Made by a program: the position numbers and the translations under genes. Shown here in pieces: positions 14,583 through 22,195 of a stretch of 30,712 bases of DNA. The notes under the pieces were generated by a model. That model did not search any database. It saw nothing but the letters and a program-made list of their open reading frames with translations, and was not told the origin of the DNA. How positions within the stretch are numbered: position 1 is the stretch's first letter; the number at the start of each line of letters is the position of its first letter. Source of the DNA: Candidatus Woesearchaeota archaeon (lineage in GTDB: Archaea > Nanobdellota > Nanobdellia > Woesearchaeales > WJKL01); assembly GCA_019322815.1 (NCBI GenBank), contig JAHWIB010000010.1, forward strand, positions 1 to 30,712, given 5' to 3'.

Positions 14583-15551
14583 TTATTCTAAAAATTGATT
14601 TGTGTAAACTTTATCAATGTCAACTGGATTTTCCATAAATCCATTATCCACTAATAATTTCTGCATATCTTCCCAGATTTCTCTATCCATAGTGCCTATT
14701 GGTTTTTCATCTGGCTTTAGCAGCTCTAAACTTGCTTGCATCATCTCTGTTTCATGTTCTTTAGTTAGCTGGTCAGAGTATATCAAAGTGTAAGTTACTG
14801 CTTCGTCTTGGTTGTTATAAGCATAATTCCAGCCCTCTAATGTTGCCTCTACAAACCTTTTTACAAGGTCTGGGTTGTTTTCAATCATATCTTCTGTTGT
14901 AAATAAAGTATCAGCGTATAAATTTACTCCATAATCGCTTGGCCAGATTATATTTACATCATAACCTTTTTCCTGGGCAGTTATTGGTTCATTTATAGCA
15001 TAACCAGGCCATACATTGATTTGTCCTGACAATAATGGACTGATATCATATTTTACCGGCGTTTCAGTAACTTCTGCAGTATCCACTCCAGCATTTCTCA
15101 TCATAGCTCTGTATGTCAATTCTTCATTTCCACCTAATTTTACGCCAATGTTTTTGCCTACAAAATCTTCTGGTTCAGTAATTCCAGAATCCTTTAAAGC
15201 AAATAAGACAAAAGGACTCTTTCTATAAATTACAGCTAACGCAACAACTGGAATACCTTTTTCTCTAGCTAATAGTATTTGATCAGCTCCTGTAATTCCA
15301 AATTGTTCTCCACCACTACTGACCATTTGAACAGCAGGGAAATCTACACCACCTGGATTCAGTGTTACATCAATTCCATTTTCTTCATAAAATCCTTTTT
15401 GCTCAGCAGTATAAAATCCTGCAAACTGTGCCTGATGCAGCCATTTTAATCTTACATTAACTTGATCTTTTGATGGTTCTTGTGGAACACATCCTGTTAA
15501 AAAGAGCACTAATATTAAAGCTAAGAGAATTCCTGAAATAATCTTTTTCAT
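14583..15551 (-). CDS. NMT1/THI5-like solute-binding lipoprotein (system 1)
   Basis: A 322-residue periplasmic-type binding protein. The N-terminus is a lipoprotein signal: two Lys, a long hydrophobic stretch and lipobox LTGC with Cys21. The mature part starts with VNVRLKWLHQAQFAGFYTAE and KGFYEENGIDVTL, the NMT1/THI5 signature of proteins that bind thiamine pyrimidine precursors (ThiY) or riboflavin; later ISPLLSGQINVWPGYAINEP is also typical. Substrate is therefore probably a pyrimidine or flavin vitamin precursor, not proven. An upstream ATG at 15611 overlaps the stop of the small zinc-ribbon ORF, but the ATG at 15551 has an AGAGGTGA SD and directly starts the signal peptide, so it is preferred. 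Confidence 0.85.
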   Translation of the reverse strand: MKKIISGILLALILVLFLTGCVPQEPSKDQVNVRLKWLHQAQFAGFYTAEQKGFYEENGIDVTLNPGGVDFPAVQMVSSGGEQFGITGADQILLAREKGIPVVALAVIYRKSPFVLFALKDSGITEPEDFVGKNIGVKLGGNEELTYRAMMRNAGVDTAEVTETPVKYDISPLLSGQINVWPGYAINEPITAQEKGYDVNIIWPSDYGVNLYADTLFTTEDMIENNPDLVKRFVEATLEGWNYAYNNQDEAVTYTLIYSDQLTKEHETEMMQASLELLKPDEKPIGTMDREIWEDMQKLLVDNGFMENPVDIDKVYTNQFLE

Positions 15552-15607
15552 AATATCACCTCTTATAAATGCTTTATTAATTATACTTAATAAATTTTTC
15601 TTATTTT

Positions 15608-15721
15608 TCATTTTTTTTGACCTCCTGGATAATCCATACGTCTTTTACATCGCGGGCATTCTTTAGGGTTTTCTTTCCTGCTTACCCACTCATATTCACA
15701 GTATGAACATTTTTGTTTCAT
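15608..15721 (-). CDS. 37-residue zinc-ribbon protein
   Basis: A very small ORF (MKQKCSYCEYEW, then a basic linker, then ECPRCKRRMDYPGG) with two CxxC knuckles, C5/C8 and C22/C25, enough for one zinc ribbon. It is leaderless: a TATA box is centred about 28 nt upstream. It is the first gene of the system 1 transporter operon and is transcribed away from the 22-bp palindrome. Many archaea carry orphan zinc ribbons of this size whose function is unknown; DNA, RNA or protein contacts are all possible. The regular Cys spacing and promoter position argue that it is real. Confidence 0.7.
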   Translation of the reverse strand: MKQKCSYCEYEWVSRKENPKECPRCKRRMDYPGGQKK

Positions 15722-15744
15722 AGTAATAATCATAGTAGTAGTTT

Positions 15745-15757
15745 GATATATAAATAT
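15745..15757 (-). promoter_or_regulatory. TATA promoter of the system 1 transporter operon
   Basis: ATTTATATATC on the minus strand is centred about 28 nt before the zinc-ribbon ATG at 15721. The palindrome 15759-15780 touches its upstream (BRE) side. Confidence 0.65.
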
Positions 15758-15758
15758 T

Positions 15759-15780
15759 AACTCTCCAATATTGGAGAGTT
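15759..15780. promoter_or_regulatory. Perfect 22-bp palindrome, probable TrmB1 operator
   Basis: AACTCTCCAAT followed at once by its exact complement ATTGGAGAGTT. It lies between the divergent TATA boxes of the system 1 transporter operon and of the TrmB gene at 15821, abutting one and about 10 bp from the other, so a bound dimer would block TFB/TBP access. Assignment to the adjacent TrmB is inference. Confidence 0.7.
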
Positions 15781-15790
15781 TTATAGAAAG

Positions 15791-15800
15791 GTTTATATAT
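15791..15800 (+). promoter_or_regulatory. TATA promoter of TrmB1
   Basis: GTTTATATAT is centred about 25 nt before the ATG at 15821, so the mRNA is leaderless. Confidence 0.6.
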
Positions 15801-15820
15801 TCAATAATCTAAAAGAACTT

Positions 15821-16555
15821 ATGGAAGAGATAATCCAAAAACTTGGATTTACACAGGCAGAAGCTAGAGTATATATAACTCTGTTAAGACTAGGGCCTGT
15901 TAAAGTAGGCAAAGTAATAGAGAAAACAGGCCTGCAGAGCTCAACTGTGCATAATGTTCTGCATTCATTGATAGATAAAGGTATTATAACATATATCTTA
16001 AAAGGAAAAATGAAGATATATCAAGCAGTAGATCCTAATCTAATACTAAAATCATACAAAGAAAAAGAGCAGGAATTTGAGAAAATAATACCAAAACTAG
16101 AATCTCTGCAGAAATTAGCTGAAATAAAGCAGGAAGCAGAGATCTATGAAGGAACAAAAGGAATAATGACTATGCTGAATGAACTAATAGAAGATGCAAA
16201 ACCAAATGATACTTATTATTTCTTTGCTGTTGATGTGAGAGGATTAAACAAAGATATCCAAAAATTCTTTGAAAGATTTGATGCAAAAAGAAAAGCAAAA
16301 AAATTAATTACAAGAGGTTTAGCAAGAAAAGAACTAAAACCATTATTTGAAAAAAGAAAATATCTAAAGATGAAATATACAAATATGCCTCTTCCAGCAA
16401 ACACTGGAATCTGCAACAACAAGATGGCATTGATATCTTGGGGAGAAAAACCAACTGGAATATTGATACAATCAAAACAGATAGTAAAAAAACAAAAAGA
16501 ATTCTTTAATGAATTATGGAATAAGATAGAAGAAAATAATAAAAATTATTTATAA
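15821..16555 (+). CDS. TrmB-family transcriptional regulator 1
   Basis: A 244-residue protein. Residues 1-75 form a winged helix (LGFTQAEARVYITLLRLGP, then recognition region TGLQSSTVHNVLHSLIDKG and wing ITYILKGKMKIYQ). Residues 80-108 are a coiled-coil-like dimer helix. From about 110 on follows the TrmB effector domain (AEIYEGTKGIMTMLNELI, FFERFDAKRKAKK, MALISWGEKPTGILI). TrmB proteins sense sugars or other transported solutes and repress or activate importer genes. It is divergent from system 1 across the perfect palindrome and convergent, by 10 nt overlap, with the binding protein of system 2. Control of system 1, with autoregulation, is the likely role. Confidence 0.88.
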   Translation: MEEIIQKLGFTQAEARVYITLLRLGPVKVGKVIEKTGLQSSTVHNVLHSLIDKGIITYILKGKMKIYQAVDPNLILKSYKEKEQEFEKIIPKLESLQKLAEIKQEAEIYEGTKGIMTMLNELIEDAKPNDTYYFFAVDVRGLNKDIQKFFERFDAKRKAKKLITRGLARKELKPLFEKRKYLKMKYTNMPLPANTGICNNKMALISWGEKPTGILIQSKQIVKKQKEFFNELWNKIEENNKNYL

Positions 16556-17502
16556 ATTATTCTACTGACATCTAATCTGCTTGCTAAATCTCCTTCAGCA
16601 TAAAGCTTATCAGCTAAATCCTGTAAATTCTCTTCACTAATCTCTGTTGACTTTGAATATACTGGTGTTTTCATTCCTTTAATTGAATCAGGTTTATAAT
16701 CAGCATATTTTGCCATTATATCCATAGATTCTTCAGGGTTTTCTCTGATGAAATCAACAGCCTTATCTGTGGCTGCAACAATTTTATCTGCAACATTTGG
16801 ATTTTCTTCAATCAACTTTGTTGAAATAATACTTGCAGTCAATGAGCTTCCTAGATGTCTAAGCGGTTCAGTGTAGATTATCTTTCCTATGCCTTTATTT
16901 ACACCAAAGCTGCATGCAGGTTCTACTGTAAAAACCACATCTACTTGGCCTGATTCTAAAGCTGCTAATTGTAGTTTTGCATCCAATCCTTGTATCTCAA
17001 TATCTTCTTTATTCAGCCCAACAGTCTTCAAGGCAGCATTGATCCAAATTGGAGCAAAGGTTCCAGGCAGTGTCGCTGATTTCTTTCCTTCAAGTTCAGA
17101 CATACTACTTATATCTGAATCTGATTTAACCATAACACAAGTTATTCCTGTATCTTCATTCACATCCAATGTAGTGAATACCTTCATTGAATTTGGAGAT
17201 TTTTCTTCAATGCTATAAACTGTTTGTAAGTTTGCGCCTCCTAATGAAGCATCTATATCTCCTGATACAACTGCCGCCATCATCTGGTTCGTCGAATCAA
17301 AGATTATTGGATTTACAGTTAATCCTTCCTGTTCAAAAAATCCTTTTTCTTGTGCGATAAACAAGGGCATATAAGCTACATGTTTTTTATAACCTATATT
17401 TACTGTTGTTTTTTCTGCATTTTGATTAATTAAAATCAAACTTTCTGCAACGATAACTATCAAAACAACTAAAACGCTTATAATATATGTTGTTTTTTTC
17501 AT
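16546..17502 (-). CDS. NitT/TauT-type solute-binding protein (system 2)
   Basis: A 318-residue binding protein with an N-terminal hydrophobic anchor (about residues 5-24) and no lipobox Cys, so probably membrane-tethered by an uncleaved signal anchor. The mature part begins VNIGYKKHVAYMPLFIAQ, followed by KGFFEQEGLTVNPIIF, DIDASLGGANLQTVY and ESGQVDVVFTVEPACS, as in SsuA/TauA/NMT1-like proteins for sulfonates, nitrate-like anions or pyrimidines. Substrate not decidable by eye. The start at 17502 has the SD GGAGGT eight bases upstream; the longer frame from a TTG at 17517 starts inside that region. Last gene of the ATPase-permease-binding protein operon. Confidence 0.85.
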   Translation of the reverse strand: MKKTTYIISVLVVLIVIVAESLILINQNAEKTTVNIGYKKHVAYMPLFIAQEKGFFEQEGLTVNPIIFDSTNQMMAAVVSGDIDASLGGANLQTVYSIEEKSPNSMKVFTTLDVNEDTGITCVMVKSDSDISSMSELEGKKSATLPGTFAPIWINAALKTVGLNKEDIEIQGLDAKLQLAALESGQVDVVFTVEPACSFGVNKGIGKIIYTEPLRHLGSSLTASIISTKLIEENPNVADKIVAATDKAVDFIRENPEESMDIMAKYADYKPDSIKGMKTPVYSKSTEISEENLQDLADKLYAEGDLASRLDVSRIIYK

Positions 17503-17507
17503 TTTAG

Positions 17508-18263
17508 CTACCTCCAATGAAATATTTTATTTTCTATTTTATTAAAGCATAAGTTAAGAATAAAACCTATGCATCCTAATAGTATGATTATTGAATACAT
17601 CAATGGTGTTTCAAATTGAAATTGGCTGTTAACTAAAACTTGTCCTAATCCATATGTTGTTCCAAGCATCATCTCTGTAACAATGACAACTATTATTATG
17701 AGTGAAACAGCTATTCTCAAGCCTGTAAAAATATAAGGGCTTGCTTCAGGTATTATCACCTTATAAAAAAGTGTAAAATTATCCAAATTATATAGTTTTC
17801 TCATGTTTTTCCTCAATTTATTTGAATTTAAAACTCCATATTTTGTATTAATAAGTATGATTGGTATTGCTATAAATATTGCCACTAATAATCTAGATAC
17901 ATCTCCAACTCCAAAAAATAAGATAAAAAGAGGAAACAATACAATTCCAGGTATAGATCTTATAAAATCAATTAAAGACTTTGTTGAAAAATCAACTATT
18001 TGATAATAGCCAATAATCAATCCTAAAGATATCCCAATTATTGATGAAATCAAAAATGCAATTATTATTCTGCCAAATGTTGCAGCCAGATTAGTCAAAA
18101 ATCTAATATCAATTAATGAATCAAAGAAAGTTTCTGCAACATCCAAAGGAGACGGAATTAATAAAGGATTATAAAGTCCAAGTAAATAAATCAGGCACCA
18201 AACTATTAAAACAGCCAAAAATCCGATTAATCCGAAATATCTTTTATTCATTTGCGAATTCAT
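17508..18263 (-). CDS. ABC importer permease, SsuC/TauC type (system 2)
   Basis: A 251-residue membrane protein with about six hydrophobic segments and an EAA-type loop near residues 150-180 (KNMRKLYNLDNFTLFYKVIIPEASPYIFTGLRI). It pairs with the ATPase encoded just upstream, whose 3' end it overlaps by 20 nt. The SD GAGGTT lies four bases before the ATG at 18263; a second in-frame ATG at 18251 would shorten it by four residues. The stop lies 5 nt before the binding-protein start. Confidence 0.85.
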   Translation of the reverse strand: MNSQMNKRYFGLIGFLAVLIVWCLIYLLGLYNPLLIPSPLDVAETFFDSLIDIRFLTNLAATFGRIIIAFLISSIIGISLGLIIGYYQIVDFSTKSLIDFIRSIPGIVLFPLFILFFGVGDVSRLLVAIFIAIPIILINTKYGVLNSNKLRKNMRKLYNLDNFTLFYKVIIPEASPYIFTGLRIAVSLIIIVVIVTEMMLGTTYGLGQVLVNSQFQFETPLMYSIIILLGCIGFILNLCFNKIENKIFHWR

Positions 18264-18972
18264 TTATAACCTCTTTTTTAATTCTGTTAAATCTTCTTGA
18301 AGTCAAGATTTTCATATCCCTATTTCTTGGAAGATTAACATCAACTATTTTTTTAACTCGGGCTGGTTTTTCAGATAATATTATTATTTTATCTGCCATA
18401 AAGATTGCTTCGTCTATATCATGAGATATCATCAATACAGTGGGTCTGTAAATATTCCATAATTCCAAAACCTTTAACTGCATCTTTTTAGCCATCTGAA
18501 AATCAAGAGATTTAAACGGCTCATCCAATAATATAACATCTGAACTGTGTAGTAATGATCTTGCTATTAGCACTAATTGCTGCATACCTCCTGAAAGCTG
18601 ATAAGGAAAATGATTTGTATAATTCTGAAGATTAGCTAATTGAATTAAATCAGTTAATAATTGACTATTAACTTCCTTTTCTTTCTTTGGAAATATAATA
18701 TTTGACTTTACAGATAACCAAGGAAGCAACATTTCTTCCTGATTTTGGCCCACTAAACTGATAGAACCTTCTGTTTTTATTTTTCCATCATAATCTATTA
18801 GTTTAGCTATGCTTTTGATAAATGTTGATTTGCCACAGCCATTTGGCCCTACTATACAGACAAATTCTCCATCTTTTATTTCAATATCTAGTCCTCTAAA
18901 TAACTTAGAATATCCATATCTTTTATTATATTTTTTTACACTTATTCTACTCTTGTTATTATTTATAACCAT
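18244..18972 (-). CDS. ABC importer ATPase, SsuB/TauB type (system 2)
   Basis: A 242-residue ATPase of ordinary length. Walker A GPNGCGKS (42-49), Q-loop Q76 in SLVGQNQEEM, signature LSGGM (126-130), Walker B VILLDEP (146-152), H-loop H184 in LMISHDIDEA. The C-terminal KIVDVNLPRNRD is typical of nitrate/taurine-type ATPases. It has no insertion between Q-loop and signature, which makes it a useful comparison for the system 1 ATPase. First gene of its operon, leaderless. Confidence 0.92.
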   Translation of the reverse strand: MVINNNKSRISVKKYNKRYGYSKLFRGLDIEIKDGEFVCIVGPNGCGKSTFIKSIAKLIDYDGKIKTEGSISLVGQNQEEMLLPWLSVKSNIIFPKKEKEVNSQLLTDLIQLANLQNYTNHFPYQLSGGMQQLVLIARSLLHSSDVILLDEPFKSLDFQMAKKMQLKVLELWNIYRPTVLMISHDIDEAIFMADKIIILSEKPARVKKIVDVNLPRNRDMKILTSRRFNRIKKEVINEFANE

Positions 18973-18993
18973 ATAGTAGTTAAAGAAATATTG

Positions 18994-19005
18994 AGTATTT
19001 AAATT
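18994..19005 (-). promoter_or_regulatory. TATA promoter of the system 2 transporter operon
   Basis: On the minus strand ATTTAAATACTC is centred about 27 nt before the ATG at 18972. The operator palindrome begins 2 bp upstream of it. Confidence 0.6.
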
Positions 19006-19006
19006 A

Positions 19007-19031
19007 TTGTAATAATATAATATTATTACAA
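19007..19031. promoter_or_regulatory. Palindrome with 11-bp arms, probable TrmB2 operator
   Basis: Arms TTGTAATAATA and TATTATTACAA are perfect complements around TAA. The site sits between the divergent TATA boxes of the system 2 ATPase and TrmB2, in the same position relative to promoters as the different palindrome at 15759. AT-richness lowers its weight, but 11 matching pairs next to both promoters is unlikely to be chance. Confidence 0.65.
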
Positions 19032-19040
19032 AACAGAAAA

Positions 19041-19050
19041 TTTAAAAATA
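19041..19050 (+). promoter_or_regulatory. TATA promoter of TrmB2
   Basis: TTTAAAAATA is centred about 26 nt before the ATG at 19071. Confidence 0.55.
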
Positions 19051-19070
19051 ACAAAATCTAACTAAAACCT

Positions 19071-19817
19071 ATGGAAGTAGAAATATTACTGGAACAATTA
19101 GGATTAAGCAAAAATGAAGCAAAAACATACTTGACACTGCTTAGACTAGGCTCTGTTCCAGCAGGAAAACTAATCAAAGAATTAGGCATGCACAGAGCAG
19201 CTGTTTATAATTTACTAGATTTATTAATAGATAAAGGTCTAGTCCACTATGTAATACAAGCGAATAGAAAATATTTCGAAGCTCAGGAACCAGAAAGATT
19301 ATTAGAATTAATTGAAACAAAAAGAAATAAACTTAATGAACAAGAAAAAGAATTAGAAAAAGCAATTCCAGAATTAAAAGCAAAAAGGGAATTATCTACA
19401 GAAGAACAGGAAGGGACAATCTATAAAGGAAAAAAAGGATTAAAATCAATATTTGAAGATATTCTTAAGTATAATAATTCAGAAATGAAAGCTATGGGGG
19501 CGACTGGAAAATTCAAAGAGATATTTCATGCTTATTTTATACATTGGCATAATAGAAGAGCAAAAAAGAAGATTAATCTAAAAATAATCTATTCAGAATC
19601 TATGAAAAAAAAGGGAAGAGAAAAAGAATTAAAATTAGCAGAGATAAGATATCTGCCAGATACAAACATAACTCCATCTACAATAATAATTTATGCAGAT
19701 AAAGTTGCGACAATACTTTGGTCTGATGTGCCTATGGTTTTCTTAATGAGATCAGAGAATGTTGCTGAATCTCATAAGAATTTTTTCAATATCCTTTGGG
19801 AAGAAGCTAAAACTTAG
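19071..19817 (+). CDS. TrmB-family transcriptional regulator 2
   Basis: A 248-residue paralogue of the regulator at 15821. Winged helix at 1-75 (LGLSKNEAKTYLTLLRLGS, recognition region GMHRAAVYNLLDLLIDKG), a charged coiled-coil-like linker (85-118) and the effector domain from about 120 (GTIYKGKKGLKSIFEDIL, HWHNRRAKKK, KVATILWSDVPMVFLM). The recognition helix differs strongly from TrmB1 (HRAAVYN against SSTVHNV), in line with the different palindromes next to the two genes. Divergent from the system 2 importer, which it probably controls. Its 3' end overlaps the convergent PP-loop gene by 11 nt. Confidence 0.88.
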   Translation: MEVEILLEQLGLSKNEAKTYLTLLRLGSVPAGKLIKELGMHRAAVYNLLDLLIDKGLVHYVIQANRKYFEAQEPERLLELIETKRNKLNEQEKELEKAIPELKAKRELSTEEQEGTIYKGKKGLKSIFEDILKYNNSEMKAMGATGKFKEIFHAYFIHWHNRRAKKKINLKIIYSESMKKKGREKELKLAEIRYLPDTNITPSTIIIYADKVATILWSDVPMVFLMRSENVAESHKNFFNILWEEAKT

Positions 19818-21147
19818 AACATTCTTCTTTATATATAGAAACAACATCCTTTCTTATTTCTCTTGGGATTAAAGAAGTATTTGCTATTCTAAAATATTTT
19901 TTATACAATTTATCTTCTTTAGTTTTAACTTCAGATAAAAACTTTCTCTTAAATAAATCAATTGCATAACCTCTAGATGCATTTTTATAAGCAAGATAAT
20001 ATGCAAATTTCAGTTCTTCATCATTCCCAATAACTTTATCATATCTTTCCTTGGAAGAAGGATTAAATATAACATGGTGTTTGATATATTTTTTATCAAA
20101 TAAATTTTTATTAATTCCAATTTGTCTTGGATCCCTTCCAATAGCTTTCATATAAACAAAAAATCTTACATCATCATTGCAATTGCAGCACCATCTTTTC
20201 TCTTTAGAAGCATCTAAACAAGAGCATGATGATTGATATTTCCCAAATTCTTTATATCTTCCATGAAGGGCCTTCATCATGACTAAATCAGGAATGCAGC
20301 TTACAACACTAGTAACCTGAACTTTGCCATTTGAAACTTTATTGAATATTTTATTCAATCTTTTAGTCCCTTCAAAGCTTTGATCATAAGAAGGATAACA
20401 CCAAATTCCATCTTTATTTCTAAATTTTGAATTAAGGCCTTCTTCATTTCCCAAAATTATATATTTAGCATTATAAAAATAATTTATTGGCAAAGATAAC
20501 AAACAAAAGTTAAAGATTAGATGAGAATAACCTATAACTGACTCCTCTTTCTCCCAAAACTCAAAATCATTTAATTTTTCTATTTCATTCTTAACTATTT
20601 CAATCTTTATTCCTAATCTTTTATTGATATTTTTTAGAGATTTTATTTTTAGTTTATTTTCACCAAAAGAAACAGTATCATTAAAATAAACAGCAACAGG
20701 ATCCAGTCCAATCTCATTGCATACAGCCAAAGTCAATAAGCTGTCTTTTCCACAGGAAAAAGGAAGAACTGCTTTTTTATAAGTTCCAGCAGAAAAAGTT
20801 GGATTTTTTATTTTATTGTCCTTAAAAAAATATTTAATCTCATTAAATTTTTTGATCATCTCAGAGGTGCTTATTTTATAATCTTCTACAGCAGAAGGAA
20901 TATCTTTCAATACAGATTTATCTATATATTTCTTAATAAAAGGTTTAGAAGTATTGTACCTTATCTCCTTATCTCCGGAAACTAAAGGGGTGCATAAAGT
21001 ATTAGAATAAGCCAGATTATCAATAAAGAAAAGTTTTTCATTCCCAGAATAATTCTTCCAGATTTTTTCAGAATAAATCAGCCTAAATTTATTTTTATTT
21101 AATCTTAAAATAAAACCTTTTGAATTATTTCTAATATTTAATAGCAT
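19807..21147 (-). CDS. PP-loop ATP pyrophosphatase of unknown substrate
   Basis: A 446-residue protein with a PP-loop motif SCGKDS at 131-136 (AVLPFSCGKDSLLTL), the ATP-binding signature of enzymes that adenylate their substrate (QueC, TilS, asparagine synthetase, thiolases of tRNA). A Cys cluster follows at C308, C310, C320, C321 and C323 (SSCSCLDASKEKRWCCNC), probably for zinc or Fe-S, reminiscent of the zinc site of QueC-like proteins. The N-terminal ~115 residues match nothing I know. Substrate is open: tRNA, nucleobase or small molecule. Transcribed alone from a TATA box centred 27 nt upstream (leaderless). Confidence 0.75.
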   Translation of the reverse strand: MLLNIRNNSKGFILRLNKNKFRLIYSEKIWKNYSGNEKLFFIDNLAYSNTLCTPLVSGDKEIRYNTSKPFIKKYIDKSVLKDIPSAVEDYKISTSEMIKKFNEIKYFFKDNKIKNPTFSAGTYKKAVLPFSCGKDSLLTLAVCNEIGLDPVAVYFNDTVSFGENKLKIKSLKNINKRLGIKIEIVKNEIEKLNDFEFWEKEESVIGYSHLIFNFCLLSLPINYFYNAKYIILGNEEGLNSKFRNKDGIWCYPSYDQSFEGTKRLNKIFNKVSNGKVQVTSVVSCIPDLVMMKALHGRYKEFGKYQSSCSCLDASKEKRWCCNCNDDVRFFVYMKAIGRDPRQIGINKNLFDKKYIKHHVIFNPSSKERYDKVIGNDEELKFAYYLAYKNASRGYAIDLFKRKFLSEVKTKEDKLYKKYFRIANTSLIPREIRKDVVSIYKEECSKF

Positions 21148-21167
21148 AAAATAAAAGAAAAAGTTGA

Positions 21168-21180
21168 TTTATTTAAATTT
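21168..21180 (-). promoter_or_regulatory. TATA promoter of the PP-loop gene
   Basis: On the minus strand TTTAAATAAATC is centred about 27 nt before the ATG at 21147; it directly follows the rpoN stop codon. Confidence 0.55.
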
Positions 21181-21377
21181 TAAGACTTTTTAAACTGTGC
21201 TGCAACATCAATCAAGTCAACATGGCCTAAAAATACAGCTCTGCAGCAGTATCTTTCTAATCCTAATTCATCTAAAACCTTTTTTCTTTCTTCTCCATCA
21301 GCAACTCTTTGTTTAAAATCTTCCCATAAATGACCTATTGGTTTCCCGCAGCTTAAACATCTTATTGGAATCATCAT
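21180..21377 (-). CDS. rpoN: DNA-directed RNA polymerase subunit N
   Basis: A 65-residue Rpb10 homologue with the invariant zinc-binding pattern: CLSCGKP near the N-terminus and RYCCRAVFLGHVDLI near residues 42-56. It is a structural platform subunit of archaeal RNA polymerase. The open frame begins at a GTG (21389) inside the AGGTGA SD; the ATG at 21377 (MMIPIRC) or the next one fits the family. Last gene of the ribosomal protein operon. Confidence 0.93.
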   Translation of the reverse strand: MMIPIRCLSCGKPIGHLWEDFKQRVADGEERKKVLDELGLERYCCRAVFLGHVDLIDVAAQFKKS

Positions 21378-21385
21378 TTTTAGTC

Positions 21386-21784
21386 TCACCTATATGATTT
21401 TTGCCTTTTGGCTCTAGCTTTTCCATGCCTATTTGGCTTGCGCGGCTCTTTTCTTCTTACATCTGCAACTAATAGATGTCTGTCATAATTCAAAAATACC
21501 TTTTCTAATTTCTTGCTGTGCTGAACTAATGCTCTAGCAATCGCTAATCTAGCAGCTTCTGCTTGAGAATTAAATCCTCCTCCACTAACTCTTATATTGA
21601 TATTTACATCTTTTGCACTATCTCCTGCTAAAATTAATGGTTCTCTTAATCTTAACCTGGATAATTTTGGTTCATAATTATCTAATAATTGATTATTAAT
21701 TTTTAGAATTCCTTTGCCAGGCCTTAAAGTGGCTTTAGCTATTGCTCTTTTTCTTTTTCCAGCAACATGAATTATCTTTACCAT
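21386..21784 (-). CDS. rps9: Ribosomal protein uS9
   Basis: A 132-residue small-subunit protein with VAGKRKRAIAKATLRPGKG at the start, GGGFNSQAEAARLAIARAL in the middle and the basic C-terminal tail KPNRHGKARAKRQKSYR that reaches the P-site tRNA. The ATG overlaps the uL13 stop region (AATGGTAA), and the stop TGA lies in the rpoN SD, so translation is coupled on both sides. Confidence 0.95.
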   Translation of the reverse strand: MVKIIHVAGKRKRAIAKATLRPGKGILKINNQLLDNYEPKLSRLRLREPLILAGDSAKDVNINIRVSGGGFNSQAEAARLAIARALVQHSKKLEKVFLNYDRHLLVADVRRKEPRKPNRHGKARAKRQKSYR

Positions 21785-22194
21785 TTTCCACCTATTGATT
21801 TACAAATTTCTCCAACAGTTATATATTTCAAATTTGGAACTTTAGCAATATTTGCTTTTTCTATTATCTCAGCTTTTTTATCTTTAAATTCATCAGGGAT
21901 GCTAATATAACATCTTACTCTTTCAAGAGCTTTTCTTCCTTTTTCTTGTTTATAAGGAAGCATTCCTCTAAGTGTTCTTTTAACAAACATATCTGCTCTT
22001 TTCGGAATAAAAGGCCCTTTTTGAGGTTTTCCAGTCTGATTTTTTTCCCTATATTTTGCCAATATATATTTTTTTCTGCCTGTCATTAATGCCTTTTCAC
22101 AGTTTATTATATCAATTTTTTCTCCAACCAAAGCATTCTTTGCAGCAAAAGTTGCAATTCTTCCTAATATTAAATTTTCTGCATTAATTATCAT
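21778..22194 (-). CDS. rpl13: Ribosomal protein uL13
   Basis: A 138-residue large-subunit protein: IINAENLILGRIATFAAKNA at the N-terminus, GRKKYILAKYREKNQTG and RTLRGMLPYKQEKGRKALERV are family signatures. The longer frame from a TTG at 22203 runs into the eL18 gene; the ATG at 22194 lies 1 nt after the eL18 stop and gives the expected N-terminus. Confidence 0.95.
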   Translation of the reverse strand: MIINAENLILGRIATFAAKNALVGEKIDIINCEKALMTGRKKYILAKYREKNQTGKPQKGPFIPKRADMFVKRTLRGMLPYKQEKGRKALERVRCYISIPDEFKDKKAEIIEKANIAKVPNLKYITVGEICKSIGGKW

Positions 22195-22195
22195 T

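Noticed and set aside
15551..15611. Upstream ATG at 15611 for the binding lipoprotein
   Set aside because: It would put 20 polar residues before the signal peptide; the ATG at 15551 has a strong SD and starts the lipoprotein signal.
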